Of a DNA stretch of 64,000 nt, positions 17,597-25,696 are shown piece after piece. A model generated the notes under the pieces. The model ran no database searches and was not told the origin of the DNA. It worked only from the letters and a program-made list of their open reading frames with translations. The translations under genes and the position numbers were made by a program. The DNA lies in assembly GCA_963753575.1 (NCBI GenBank), contig CAVWCR010000002.1:124001-188000 (forward strand), given 5' to 3'. The stretch's first letter is position 1; each line of letters begins with the position of its first letter. The DNA comes from VAZQ01 sp963753575 (GTDB lineage: Bacteria > Pseudomonadota > Alphaproteobacteria > Rhizobiales > Xanthobacteraceae).

Positions 17597-18336
17597 GGTG
17601 TCTCCTCCGCCAGTGACGCCAGCAGGCGACCGTGGCCACGGATCGTATCCTTGATGCCGAGCGCCTTGAATGCGACGAAGAAGCTTGCGTGCGTATAGGC
17701 GATTGCGGGCAGGCCGTGCTGGTGCTCAAGCGCGTCGACGACCTGCGCCGCCTGCCATTGCGGGCAGGGCAGATACAACGCATCGCATGTACCCGCGCGT
17801 GTCAGCACGCCATTGGCGAATGCCGCAATGGCGTCAGGCGTGACGCACTGCAGCGACTTGAACGGCACATCCATCCCCTCGGCCCGCACGATCTCGAAGC
17901 CGAAAGCCGAGAGGTAGTTGGCCATCGCGCTGTTGTGCCGTTCCGGATAGGGCGAGGCGATCACCACGCGCCGCGCACCGACATGACGCAGCGCCTCCAT
18001 GGCGGCGCGTACGCCGGTCGAGGCGGGTACCTTGGCGGCTGCCTCGATATCCTTGACGATGATCTCTTCGTAGCCCTTGCCGCGTGCCACCACCAGCGGC
18101 CCGCCGCCATGCAGAACGAAATCAACGCCGCGCGAGCCCAGATAGGCGGCGGCAGTCGTGACCTGCGCCAGCGCCTGATCGAAATAGTCTTGGCTCCAGT
18201 CGTCGATATTGCAGGTGACGCCAACGAGGCCCACGCCATCCGGCGCGAAGCGGTAGAACTCGTAGGGCACGACTTCCATGACGGTCGGGCCGATATAGCC
18301 GATGCGCTTGCGCCACCCGAACATGTTAGTCCGCAT
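17593..18336 (-). CDS. AMDase-like decarboxylase/racemase-superfamily protein retaining the catalytic cysteine
   Basis: The 247-residue protein (a start at 18324 is also possible) shows IGYIGPTVMEVVPYEFYRFAP, VDFVLHGGGPLVVARG, STGVRAAMEALRHVGARRVVIASPY and ALYLPCPQWQAAQVVDALEHQHGLPAI, ending GHGRLLASL. The Cys in LPCPQW aligns with Cys188 of Bordetella arylmalonate decarboxylase, and there is no Cys in the first loop, exactly the AMDase arrangement. Of the four superfamily members in this window it is the only one with that residue. It would decarboxylate or racemise a malonate-like acid. It overlaps the downstream TTT binding protein gene. Confidence 0.83.
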   Translation of the reverse strand: MRTNMFGWRKRIGYIGPTVMEVVPYEFYRFAPDGVGLVGVTCNIDDWSQDYFDQALAQVTTAAAYLGSRGVDFVLHGGGPLVVARGKGYEEIIVKDIEAAAKVPASTGVRAAMEALRHVGARRVVIASPYPERHNSAMANYLSAFGFEIVRAEGMDVPFKSLQCVTPDAIAAFANGVLTRAGTCDALYLPCPQWQAAQVVDALEHQHGLPAIAYTHASFFVAFKALGIKDTIRGHGRLLASLAEETP

Positions 18337-18398
18337 CCACTTCGTGTTGTCGCAGATTCTCGTGTTGAGCAGGGCCTTCGATTACGGCACGGCGGCAC

Positions 18399-18424
18399 TC
18401 CCCCTCCCAATTGGGGAGAGGGAG
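18399..18424. repeat. GC-rich inverted repeat between HyuB and racemase-like genes
   Basis: The arms are ctccccctccc and ggggagagggag around aatt. It lies in the 158-base gap downstream of hyuB and upstream of the racemase-like start (both minus strand). It may terminate the hyu transcript, in which case the downstream pair has its own promoter in the same gap. Confidence 0.5.
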
Positions 18425-18494
18425 CCGGCCGCATTCGCGGCTCGATCTTGCCTTGATCCACACAGCGTTCGCGTTGCTCCGCACGGAATTCACT

Positions 18495-20654
18495 CTACCC
18501 ATCCTCGCGCTCGCCGCGCCTGACCTCGCGCACGCTGATGAGGGTCGCGCAGGAGGGGCAGGAGATCTCTTCGATCGCGAAGTTCGGACCATCTCCGCCG
18601 TGGCGCAGCGCCATCCAGGGGCCGGCAGTCCGCAACGGACGTTGTGCGATAGCGACCCGACCGTGCGGGCCGCTTAATGGCTCGCCGCAACGTCGGCAGT
18701 AGATCGTGCCGCCTGCGTCAAGCTCGGCGTTCTCGCCGATGCGCCAGGGCTTGCCGCCGGCTTCTTCCGGATAGCGGCACTGATCGTCGCTCGCCCATGA
18801 CGCCGTGGGCCGTTGCTTGCGCACGCCGCGGACGCGCTCGCGCAAGTCGGTCGTCGCGGCGGCGTCTACAGTTCCGTCGTCCCTCAGCGCCACGCCATAC
18901 ATCTCGCGCGCCTGCTCGCAGCTCACCCAGCCGTTGGCGACGTCGCCCGCCACGCGCTCCGGCTCGCGGTCGAGCGGATCGCCGAAGCCGCCGCCGCCGG
19001 GCGCAAAGAACACGAGCACGTCGCCGGTCTTGAGTGCGTCGCTGGCCTTCGAGGGCAGATGTTCGACGCGGCCGCCGAAGTCATCGTCCTCGCGCGGAAT
19101 GCGGCCGGCCTTGAGCTTATCCCACACATCGGTGCCGCGCAGCACGCGCACCTGCGAGCCGGCACCCGGATAGCCACCGTCGATGCCGTGGGCGTTCGAC
19201 TGCTCGGTGCCGGCGGTGTTGGTGGATTTGAGCACCATCTCGGGCACGCCGATTGGCGTGAGCGCCGCCGCGGCGGTCAAGCCGCCGCGCCAGCGCCCGG
19301 CACCGCCGGAATCGGGCAGCTGCCGGCGATAGAGATAGAGGAGCGGAAGCTTCCACTCCTGGCTCTCCACGTTGGCCATGCTGGCGGAAAACGACGTCGT
19401 CTGTCCGGAATGACTGAAGCCGTCGGCGAAGGAGCGCGCCGCGGCGCCGCCGCCGCGATGGTCCGAAAGAAGCGCGCCAACGCGCTTGCCGGAGGCCGTC
19501 ACGCCAAACAAATTGTTGCAGTTGGCCGACACGCTCCAGGAGGGACAGACGCGGTCGCGGAAATCGGCCGAGGCGTCGAGCATCTTGGCGACCGCCTGCG
19601 AGGCCGCGACCGTCACCAGCCAGCGGAACCCGATGGTGCAGATGCTCACCGGCGCCGGGAAGCTCGCGTTGACCACGGTGCCTTCGGGTGCGGTGACCTT
19701 GAGGCAGCGCTTGACGCCGTCGTTCCAGTCGATGTCGCCCTGGCAGATGAAGGTGTAGATCGGCACCGCCGCACCCGCGACGGTGGCGTGAAGGGTGCAG
19801 TTGACGGCGGCATCGACCTGCGGCGAGGAGCCGGTGAAGTCGAAGTGCAGCGTGTCGCCCTCGCGCGTCAGCCGCACGACCACCCGGTGCAGGCGCTCCG
19901 AGCCGACGCGGTCGCCGTCCATCCAGGCTTCGCCGGTCCATGAGCCTTCCGGCAGACGGCGGATGCGGTCGCGCAATTGATGTTCCGCCAGATCGAGCGA
20001 CCGCCGCATGACAGCGCGCACCGTCGGCGCACCGCGTTCGTCAAGGAGTGCCACCAGCCGCGTCTTGGCGGCGTTGATGGCGCCGATCTGGGCGCGCAGG
20101 TCGAGCGCCACCATGTCGGGCAGGCGCGAATTGGTCACGAAAGTATGCTCGAGCTCGCGGATAAGCTCGCCCTGGTCAACGATCTTGAAGAAGTAACGCG
20201 GCGGGTCCTGATAGAGGTTGCGGGCGTTGATGCAGAAGCTGCCCTCATCGATGCCGCCGACGTCGGGATGGTGCAACACATTGCCGACCCAGAGCACGAT
20301 CTCGCCGCCATGGAACAGCGGGCTCGCCAGCACCACGTCGTTTTGATGCAGCGCGCCGAGGAACGGGTCGTTGGTGAGGAAGATGTCGCCGTCGCGGATG
20401 TGGGTGGCGCCCCGCATGATCGAGCGCAGCGCGTCGCCGATGGTGCCGACATGCACCAGCGAGCCGATGCCGGCGGTGGTGACCTGGCCGTCGTCCGAGA
20501 ACAGGCCGACGTTGAAGTCGTTGCCCTCGACCACGATCGGCGATGACGAGATCGTACGGATCGCGATCGACTGCTCGTCGTTAATCTGCCACAGCCGGTG
20601 CTTGATCACCTCGAAGGTGATCGGATCAACGTCGGGGAGCGTCTCCTCGGACAT
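18495..20654 (-). CDS. Hydantoinase B/oxoprolinase-family subunit fused to an acetone-carboxylase-gamma-like zinc domain
   Basis: The 719-residue protein starts with the HyuB motif DPITFEVIKHRLWQINDEQ and contains HVGTIGDALRSIMRG, FLTNDPFLGALHQNDV, FTGSSPQVDAAVNC and the late glycine-rich loop FFAPGGGGFGDPLDREPE (about residue 560). Residues about 610-719 are extra: Cys653/Cys656 (CRRC) and Cys699/Cys702 (CPSC) form a zinc-ribbon-like set resembling the acetone carboxylase gamma subunit. HyuB-fold proteins are ATP-dependent hydantoinases or ketone carboxylases. The zinc tail favours the carboxylase side, as in acetone and acetophenone carboxylases; that is inference. The gene starts 2 bases after the BrnA-like stop. 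Confidence 0.88.
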   Translation of the reverse strand: MSEETLPDVDPITFEVIKHRLWQINDEQSIAIRTISSSPIVVEGNDFNVGLFSDDGQVTTAGIGSLVHVGTIGDALRSIMRGATHIRDGDIFLTNDPFLGALHQNDVVLASPLFHGGEIVLWVGNVLHHPDVGGIDEGSFCINARNLYQDPPRYFFKIVDQGELIRELEHTFVTNSRLPDMVALDLRAQIGAINAAKTRLVALLDERGAPTVRAVMRRSLDLAEHQLRDRIRRLPEGSWTGEAWMDGDRVGSERLHRVVVRLTREGDTLHFDFTGSSPQVDAAVNCTLHATVAGAAVPIYTFICQGDIDWNDGVKRCLKVTAPEGTVVNASFPAPVSICTIGFRWLVTVAASQAVAKMLDASADFRDRVCPSWSVSANCNNLFGVTASGKRVGALLSDHRGGGAAARSFADGFSHSGQTTSFSASMANVESQEWKLPLLYLYRRQLPDSGGAGRWRGGLTAAAALTPIGVPEMVLKSTNTAGTEQSNAHGIDGGYPGAGSQVRVLRGTDVWDKLKAGRIPREDDDFGGRVEHLPSKASDALKTGDVLVFFAPGGGGFGDPLDREPERVAGDVANGWVSCEQAREMYGVALRDDGTVDAAATTDLRERVRGVRKQRPTASWASDDQCRYPEEAGGKPWRIGENAELDAGGTIYCRRCGEPLSGPHGRVAIAQRPLRTAGPWMALRHGGDGPNFAIEEISCPSCATLISVREVRRGEREDG

Positions 20655-20656
20655 GC

Positions 20657-20887
20657 CTATTTCCCGGCCGCCTTCCTCAGCGCCGCGTTGATCCGGTCCT
20701 GCCAGCCAGGGCCGTCCGCCTGGAAATGGTCGAGCACGTCGCGGTCGATACGCAGCGTCACCTGTTCCTTGGCATTCGGGATCGCCGGCTTCGGTGTTGG
20801 CAGATCGGCGGGCTTGGTCGTTACCGCCTTGAAAGCTGCTTCGGCGGCGTCGCGCGGGTCACCCGTTCGGCGCGGTCGGTTTGTCAT
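20657..20887 (-). CDS. BrnA-like antitoxin-family protein, without a BrnT partner
   Basis: The 76-residue protein (ATG at 20885-20887) has a proline-rich N-terminus and the BrnA_antitoxin core EQVTLRIDRDVLDHFQADGPGWQDRINAALRKA, a ribbon-helix-helix DNA-binding element. In brnTA modules the toxin gene BrnT precedes BrnA; here the upstream neighbour is a CDGSH protein (5-base gap) and the downstream neighbour is hyuB (2-base gap), and no BrnT-like frame is present. It may be an orphan antitoxin recruited as operon autoregulator. The length and core match the family well. Confidence 0.8.
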   Translation of the reverse strand: MTNRPRRTGDPRDAAEAAFKAVTTKPADLPTPKPAIPNAKEQVTLRIDRDVLDHFQADGPGWQDRINAALRKAAGK

Positions 20888-20892
20888 TGGCG

Positions 20893-21147
20893 TTACCCCT
20901 GCTGCTGATCGCGTTGCGCGGCACGGAATGCGAGATGACTGCCGTCGCAGAATGGCGGCTGCTTGGTCTCTTTGCAGCCGCACAGCGCGACGGTCAGGTC
21001 TTGCGGCGGCGTGTAGCGAACCGGCCGAAATTGCGTGCCGCGGTGCGAGCCGTCGCAGTAAGGTTGCCGTGCGCTGCGTCCGCAGGCGCACCACACCACC
21101 ATTTCGCCGGCTGCGATCTGCGCGCGGAAGGGTCTATCGGGCGGCAT
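20893..21147 (-). CDS. Tandem CDGSH iron-sulfur domain protein (mitoNEET-like)
   Basis: The 84-residue protein has two copies of the CDGSH Fe-S motif: CACGRSARQPYCDGSH (residues about 20-35) and CGCKETKQPPFCDGSH (about 56-71). Each supplies three Cys and one His for a redox-active 2Fe-2S cluster. The start at 21147 is set by AGGAG 8 bases upstream and overlaps the cupin stop by 14 bases, so the genes are coupled. Bacterial double-CDGSH proteins serve as small electron or cluster carriers. Finding one inside a hydantoinase/carboxylase operon suggests electron supply or cluster delivery to an oxygenase partner such as the cupin. Confidence 0.9.
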   Translation of the reverse strand: MPPDRPFRAQIAAGEMVVWCACGRSARQPYCDGSHRGTQFRPVRYTPPQDLTVALCGCKETKQPPFCDGSHLAFRAAQRDQQQG

Positions 21148-21553
21148 CGTCGGCGCTCCTGTCGGCGCTCTTGTCCGCGCTGTTGGGCTTGGCGGGCTCG
21201 CCGGCCATATCCTCTTTCCCATGCTGGAAGGTGCCGCGGCCCTTCGGCCTGATCAGCGCGACGCGGCAGGCTTCGTCACCGGTCGAGTACCAGTATTCCT
21301 CGTTCGCCGGCACGAAGATCAGGCTTCCGATCTCGCACCAGCGGCCGTTGAAGAACATGCGGCCCTTCACCACCACCATCACTTCATCTTCGCTGTGGGA
21401 ATGGACCTGCGCGTAGTGGTTGGGGGCCGATTCGATGAACGTGATGTAGGGGGCCCCTTCGTGGACGTGCATCACCGTCAGGTCCTTGACGTAGCCGCGC
21501 GTGCCTGGACGCAGATTGATCTGATCCGGCGTCACGATCAGGGTTTCCGCCAT
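21134..21553 (-). CDS. Cupin-domain protein
   Basis: The product is 139 residues after a GGGAGGATTGA RBS. A single cupin: motif 1 HSHSEDEVMVVVKG (two His and a Glu for metal, residues about 51-64) and motif 2 GSLIFVPANEEYWYSTG, which lacks the second-motif His at the usual place (Tyr or Trp there). The C-terminal 25 residues are polar and repetitive (KSADRSADD). Small cupins act as dioxygenases, isomerases or ligand sensors. It lies between hyuA (36 bases) and the CDGSH gene (overlapping), so it belongs to the operon. Confidence 0.85.
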   Translation of the reverse strand: MAETLIVTPDQINLRPGTRGYVKDLTVMHVHEGAPYITFIESAPNHYAQVHSHSEDEVMVVVKGRMFFNGRWCEIGSLIFVPANEEYWYSTGDEACRVALIRPKGRGTFQHGKEDMAGEPAKPNSADKSADRSADDAAR

Positions 21554-21589
21554 TCAATCCTCCCGTTTCTTCGGGTCCGCTGGGGCCCG

Positions 21590-23683
21590 TCACAAGTCGA
21601 TCGCAAGGTTGCCGTAGATATCAAGCGTAGCGCGCGTTGCGGGCGGCAGCCAGATGGTCGTGCTTTCGCGCTCGATGATGGCTGGCCCCTCGACCGGAAC
21701 GTCGGGCGAGAGCTCATCGAAGGCATGGACCGCGGCATCGAGCGGCCCCTGGTCGCGGGTATGGACCGTCCGGCGCCGACGTGCCGGCAGGCCCCGTTTG
21801 CCTTCGAACAGCGGTGCAAAACGCGGCTTTTCGGTTGCGGCCACTGCCTCGGCGCGGAAGCTGATGATCTCGAGCGGCGCGCCCGCGCGCGTCGTGCCTT
21901 TGCCGTAGCGCTGCTGGTAGTGCATCTCAAACGCGTTGCGGATCGCCGCGATGTCGCCAGGTTCGAGCCGCCCGCGCGGCCAGGGCAGCTGGACTTCATT
22001 CATCTGGCCCACGTAGCGCATGTCTATGCCATAACGCATGGCTGCCTGCGCGGGATCGAGGCCGCTCGAGCGCATGTCCGCCTGCGCCTCGTTCGCGAGC
22101 TCCGCAAAGACATCATTGATCGTCCCGATGACACTGTCATCGAGCGGCACTGGCGCCGAACGCACGTGGCGGTAGGCGACGTCCGACAGTACTACCCCGA
22201 GCGCGGAGAACGCTGGCGCCGCATACGGCACGATCACCCGCTTGATCCCAAGCTGCGCCGCGAAGGCCGCGCAATGGGCGCCGCCGGCGCCGCCATAGGA
22301 AAGCAGACAAAACTCGCGCGGATCATGCCCGCTTTCGACCGTCACCTTGCGAATGAGGTCGCCCATCCGGGCGGTGACCACATCGTAGATGCCGGCGGCC
22401 GCCTCGAGCGTGTCGAGGCCGAGCGGTCGCGCAACGCGCGTCTCGATCGCCGCGCGCGCCTTGCCGGGGTCGAGCCGGTAGCGTCCGCCGAAGAAATTGT
22501 CCGGATCGATGATGCCAAGCGTGACCAGCGCATCCGCCACCGTGGGCTCGCTGCCGCCGCGGCCATAGCAAGCTGGTCCAGGCTCGGCGCCGGCGCTCTG
22601 CGGCCCGACCTGAAGACGATAGCCGTCGGTCCAGGCGATCGAGCCGCCGCCGGCACCGATCGTCACCACCTTGAGGGCGGCCACGTGCACCGGCAGGCCC
22701 TGGCCGAGGAAAGGCGTCGCCTCCTCCTCGAACACGCCATCGACAATCAGCCCGACATCGAAGCTGGTGCCGCCCATGTCGGCGGTGATGATCTTGTCAT
22801 GGCCGAGGAGCTTGCCGACATGGCGCGCGGCCACCAGCCCTCCAATCGGCCCGGAATTGACGACCGCAACCGCCTGGTGGCCGACTGCATCGGGCAGCAT
22901 GACGCTGCCGGAGGATTTCATCACCTGCACGGGATGCGAAAGGCCAAGCTCGCGGAGCCGTCGCTGCAGGCCGCCGATATAGCGCTCGGTCACCGGGCCG
23001 ATGAAGGCATTGATCACCGTCGTGACGCAGCGCTCGAACTCGCCCATGCGCGGCGCGATCTCGCACGAGAGGCTCACCGGCAACCGAGGCGCAACCTCCC
23101 GCACGATCTCGCGCACGCGCCGCTCGTGCGTGGGGTTCTGAAACGACCAAAGGAGGCACACCGCGAGGCTTTCAATTCCGGCGGCGAGCAGGGCTTCGAT
23201 CGCCGCACGGGTCTCGTCCTCGTTGAGCGGGGCGAGGACGTTGCCGCCGCTGGCGATCCGCTCGCTGATGCCGCGGATCAGCGACTTCGGCACCAGCGGG
23301 GGCGGCGGCTCAGTGTGCAGGAAATCCATTGCCTTCGACTGCGGCAGGCCGCCCGCGCGGCCAACCGGACCGCGGCCGATGATGAGCGTGTCCTCGAAGC
23401 CGCGCGTGGCGATCAGGCCGACGCGCGCGCCGCGGCGCTGAATGAGCGCATTGGTGGAGACGGTCGTGCCGTGAGCAAAGCGAACGGTCTCCTGCAGAAG
23501 CGTCCGCACGTCGATGTCCGCCGAGCGGGCGAGGGTCTCAAGCGCGTCGAGGATGCCCTGCTCGGGCGCCTGCGGGGTCGAGAAGGCCTTGTCGAAGCGC
23601 AACCGCCCGCTGCCGTCGATCTCCACCAGGTCAGTGAAGGTGCCGCCAGTGTCGACACCGAGATAGCGCACGCTTACCGGCAT
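21590..23683 (-). CDS. Hydantoinase A/oxoprolinase-family ATPase subunit (HyuA/acetone-carboxylase beta-like)
   Basis: The 697-residue protein has the full HyuA order: YLGVDTGGTFTDLV phosphate loop at the N-terminus, HGTTVSTNALIQRRGARVGLI, the middle domain ADMGGTSFDVGLI, GAGGGSIAW, GPACYGRGG, SYGGAGGAHCAAFA, and the C-terminal beta domain GPAIIERESTTIWLPP. The subunit binds ATP and phosphorylates a carbonyl or enol so that HyuB can add water (hydantoinase) or carboxy-phosphate (ketone carboxylase). The start ATG overlaps the stop of the preceding SDR by one base (TGATG). Order SDR-HyuA-cupin-CDGSH-BrnA-HyuB makes a six-gene operon. Confidence 0.92.
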   Translation of the reverse strand: MPVSVRYLGVDTGGTFTDLVEIDGSGRLRFDKAFSTPQAPEQGILDALETLARSADIDVRTLLQETVRFAHGTTVSTNALIQRRGARVGLIATRGFEDTLIIGRGPVGRAGGLPQSKAMDFLHTEPPPPLVPKSLIRGISERIASGGNVLAPLNEDETRAAIEALLAAGIESLAVCLLWSFQNPTHERRVREIVREVAPRLPVSLSCEIAPRMGEFERCVTTVINAFIGPVTERYIGGLQRRLRELGLSHPVQVMKSSGSVMLPDAVGHQAVAVVNSGPIGGLVAARHVGKLLGHDKIITADMGGTSFDVGLIVDGVFEEEATPFLGQGLPVHVAALKVVTIGAGGGSIAWTDGYRLQVGPQSAGAEPGPACYGRGGSEPTVADALVTLGIIDPDNFFGGRYRLDPGKARAAIETRVARPLGLDTLEAAAGIYDVVTARMGDLIRKVTVESGHDPREFCLLSYGGAGGAHCAAFAAQLGIKRVIVPYAAPAFSALGVVLSDVAYRHVRSAPVPLDDSVIGTINDVFAELANEAQADMRSSGLDPAQAAMRYGIDMRYVGQMNEVQLPWPRGRLEPGDIAAIRNAFEMHYQQRYGKGTTRAGAPLEIISFRAEAVAATEKPRFAPLFEGKRGLPARRRRTVHTRDQGPLDAAVHAFDELSPDVPVEGPAIIERESTTIWLPPATRATLDIYGNLAIDL

Positions 23684-24471
23684 CAGGCGTGCTGTCCCGC
23701 AGCAGGATCAGCCTGCGAGCGCGTACCCCAGGTGGCGAGCGTTCCGCCATCGACGCGCAGGTCGATGCCGGTGATGAACGAAGCCGCATCCGAGACCAGG
23801 AACAGCACCGCGTTGGCGTGATCCTGCGGCTCGCCGAGCCGGCCGAGGGGGATTTCGTCGAAGTTGCGCGCTCCCGCCAACTCGATCGCACCCACGGACG
23901 CGCCGGTCTTGGTCGGCGACACCGAGTTGACGCGGATCTTGTGCGGCGCCAGGTCCATCGCCAGCGCGCGCGTGAAGTTGAGAATGCCGCCCTTGGCGGT
24001 GGCATACGCGATGGCGTTCTTGCGGCCGCGATGACCGGTGGTCGAGGCGATGTTCACGATCGCGCCCGGCTTCTTGGCGTCGACGAGCCGCTTGGCGACG
24101 GCACGGCTGCAGTGGAAAGCGCCGTCCTGGATCACGCGCGTGACGAGGCGCCATTCCTCGACCGTCATGGTCAAGATGCTGCGCGGCACCGTGACGCCGG
24201 CATTGTTCACCAGGATGTCGATCACGCCGTATTTGCGCGACGCCTTGTCGACCGCCTTCTCGACCGCATCCGGATCGGTGATGTCGAACGGCAGCGCGAA
24301 CGCCTTGCGGTTGCCGTCAGCCGATGCCTTGGCGGCGGCCTCAGCGATCGCGGGCTTGAGGTCGTTGCAGAGCACAGTTGCGCCGGCGCGCGCGAGCGTT
24401 GCGGCGATCGCCCGTCCGATATTGGGGCCCGCGCCGGTGACCAGCGCGATGCGGCCTGAGAGGTCGTACAT
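23683..24471 (-). CDS. Short-chain dehydrogenase/reductase (SDR)
   Basis: The chosen start at 24471 has GGAGAC 6 bases before it; the in-frame ATG at 24483 has none. The protein (262 residues) has the NAD(P) motif ALVTGAGPNIGRAIA, VNNAGVT, the catalytic IVNIAST and YATAKGG (Tyr/Lys both present), and SPTKTG. It would interconvert an alcohol and ketone. As first gene of the hyu operon it could supply the ketone to the HyuAB complex, as the phenylethanol dehydrogenase does before acetophenone carboxylase in Aromatoleum; that analogy is inference. Confidence 0.9.
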   Translation of the reverse strand: MYDLSGRIALVTGAGPNIGRAIAATLARAGATVLCNDLKPAIAEAAAKASADGNRKAFALPFDITDPDAVEKAVDKASRKYGVIDILVNNAGVTVPRSILTMTVEEWRLVTRVIQDGAFHCSRAVAKRLVDAKKPGAIVNIASTTGHRGRKNAIAYATAKGGILNFTRALAMDLAPHKIRVNSVSPTKTGASVGAIELAGARNFDEIPLGRLGEPQDHANAVLFLVSDAASFITGIDLRVDGGTLATWGTRSQADPAAGQHA

Positions 24472-24491
24472 TGAAGTCTCCATTCCAAGAG

Positions 24492-24556
24492 GCGAATAGC
24501 GAACGGCGAATAGAAGGCTCGACCTTGCCGCTCACTACTCCCTATTCGCTATTCGC
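24492..24556. repeat. Inverted repeat with 12-base arms in the divergent promoter region
   Basis: The arm gcgaatagcgaa (24492-24503) pairs with ttcgctattcgc (24545-24556) across a 41-base spacer, and a further cgaatag copy sits inside. It lies in the 319-base region between two divergently transcribed SDR genes. The spacing is long for an operator; it looks more like a mobile palindromic repeat, but it could form a cruciform over both promoters. No other gene is seen between 24472 and 24790. Confidence 0.55.
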
Positions 24557-24790
24557 GTCGCTGGTCGTGCTGGCGGCGCCGGTGTTGACGACGGTCTGCG
24601 CGGGGAGCGGCGTCCGAGGCGAGCAGGACTGCGCCCACAGTCATCCAGCACAGGCTCGCACGTCGCATGCGGTTGTCCTCCCTTGGCGGACTTTATCGTT
24701 CGCCTCGATCTCAATATGCTGAAAACCTTAGCAGTCAAAGGGAGCGGGCGCCATGTGGCCTCGGCGGAATGCAGCAAAGGAAATCGTCCC

Positions 24791-25552
24791 ATGACCGAGC
24801 GCCATCTGGCTGGCCGCGTCGCGCTTGTGACCGGCTCATCGCGTCGGATCGGCCGCGAAATCGTGCTCACGCTTGCGCGCGCCGGCGCGAACGTGATCGT
24901 GCACGGCCGCAGCAATCGCGACGCCGCGGAGGCGGTCCGGCGGGAGGCCGAGGCGCTCGGCGTCAAGGCAAGCGTGGCGCTGTGCGATGTGTCGGATCAG
25001 GACAGTGTCCGGCGGATGATCGATGCAGCGGTCGGCGCTCACGGCCGCCTCGATATCCTGGTGAACAACGCGGCGGTCCGGCGCCGGCGGGCGTTGGGGG
25101 AGATCACGCTTGCCGAGTGGCGCGAGGTCGTCGGTGTCATTCTGGATGGCGCGTTCCATTGCGCGCAGGCGGCCGCGCCGCATCTTGCGCAGGGTGGCGT
25201 AGGCCGTATCGTCAACATCGGGGGAGACAGCGCCTTCACGGGCGCGCGCGACCACGCCCATGTGATTGCCGGCAAGGCCGGGCTGCAGGGATTGACGCGC
25301 GCGCTTGCGGCCGACCTCGCGCCGCACAAGGTCACCGTCAACATGATTTCGCCCGGCTATATCGAGGCGAGCGAGGACGACCCGAAACGTACAGCCGAGC
25401 GGCGCCAGCACTATGCGATCGATCGTATTCCGCTCGGCCACCCGGGGGCTCCGGACAACATCGCGACGGCGGTGACGGCGCTTGCAGGCGATGGGTTCAG
25501 TTACGTCACCGGCCAGACGTTGCACGTCAACGGCGGGTTCCTGATGACGTGA
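24791..25552 (+). CDS. SDR-fold protein lacking the catalytic tyrosine
   Basis: The product is 253 residues; ATG at 24791 follows AAAGGAAA, and the open frame upstream is not used. The Rossmann half is normal (ALVTGSSRRIGREI, VNNAAVRRRR). At the active site the usual Y-x-x-x-K reads V-I-A-G-K (Val158, Lys162), and the Ser 13 residues before is Gly145. The end is VTGQTLHVNGGFLMT, as in FabG-like SDRs. Dinucleotide binding is likely but standard hydride-transfer catalysis is not. The gene is single and converges on the TTT binding protein. Confidence 0.85.
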   Translation: MTERHLAGRVALVTGSSRRIGREIVLTLARAGANVIVHGRSNRDAAEAVRREAEALGVKASVALCDVSDQDSVRRMIDAAVGAHGRLDILVNNAAVRRRRALGEITLAEWREVVGVILDGAFHCAQAAAPHLAQGGVGRIVNIGGDSAFTGARDHAHVIAGKAGLQGLTRALAADLAPHKVTVNMISPGYIEASEDDPKRTAERRQHYAIDRIPLGHPGAPDNIATAVTALAGDGFSYVTGQTLHVNGGFLMT

Positions 25553-25590
25553 CCCCGGTTGAGGCTTGTATTGATGTCAATCGCAGCCGT

Positions 25591-25670
25591 TCGTCCCCGC
25601 GAAAGCGGGGACCGAGTGCGATGATTGAGTCATGAAACAAGCGGCCCTGGGTTCCCGCCTACGCGGGAAC
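25591..25670. terminator. Two palindromes between convergent genes
   Basis: The first, tcgtccccgc-gaaa-gcggggaccga (25591-25615), belongs to the dispersed repeat family. The second, gttcccgc-ctac-gcgggaac (25651-25670), has perfect 8-base arms. Both lie between stops at 25552 and 25697 and could end transcription from either side. Confidence 0.6.
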
Positions 25671-25696
25671 GAGCGGTGTGTGCGGATCGATTGGGG

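Noticed and set aside
20657..21147. Complete BrnTA toxin-antitoxin module
   Set aside because: Only the BrnA-like part is present; the upstream neighbour is a CDGSH protein, not BrnT.
21221..23821. Very long (866-codon) plus-strand frame opposite hyuA
   Set aside because: It is the mirror frame of a GC-rich HyuA gene, with Arg/Asp/His-rich low-complexity translation and no domain.
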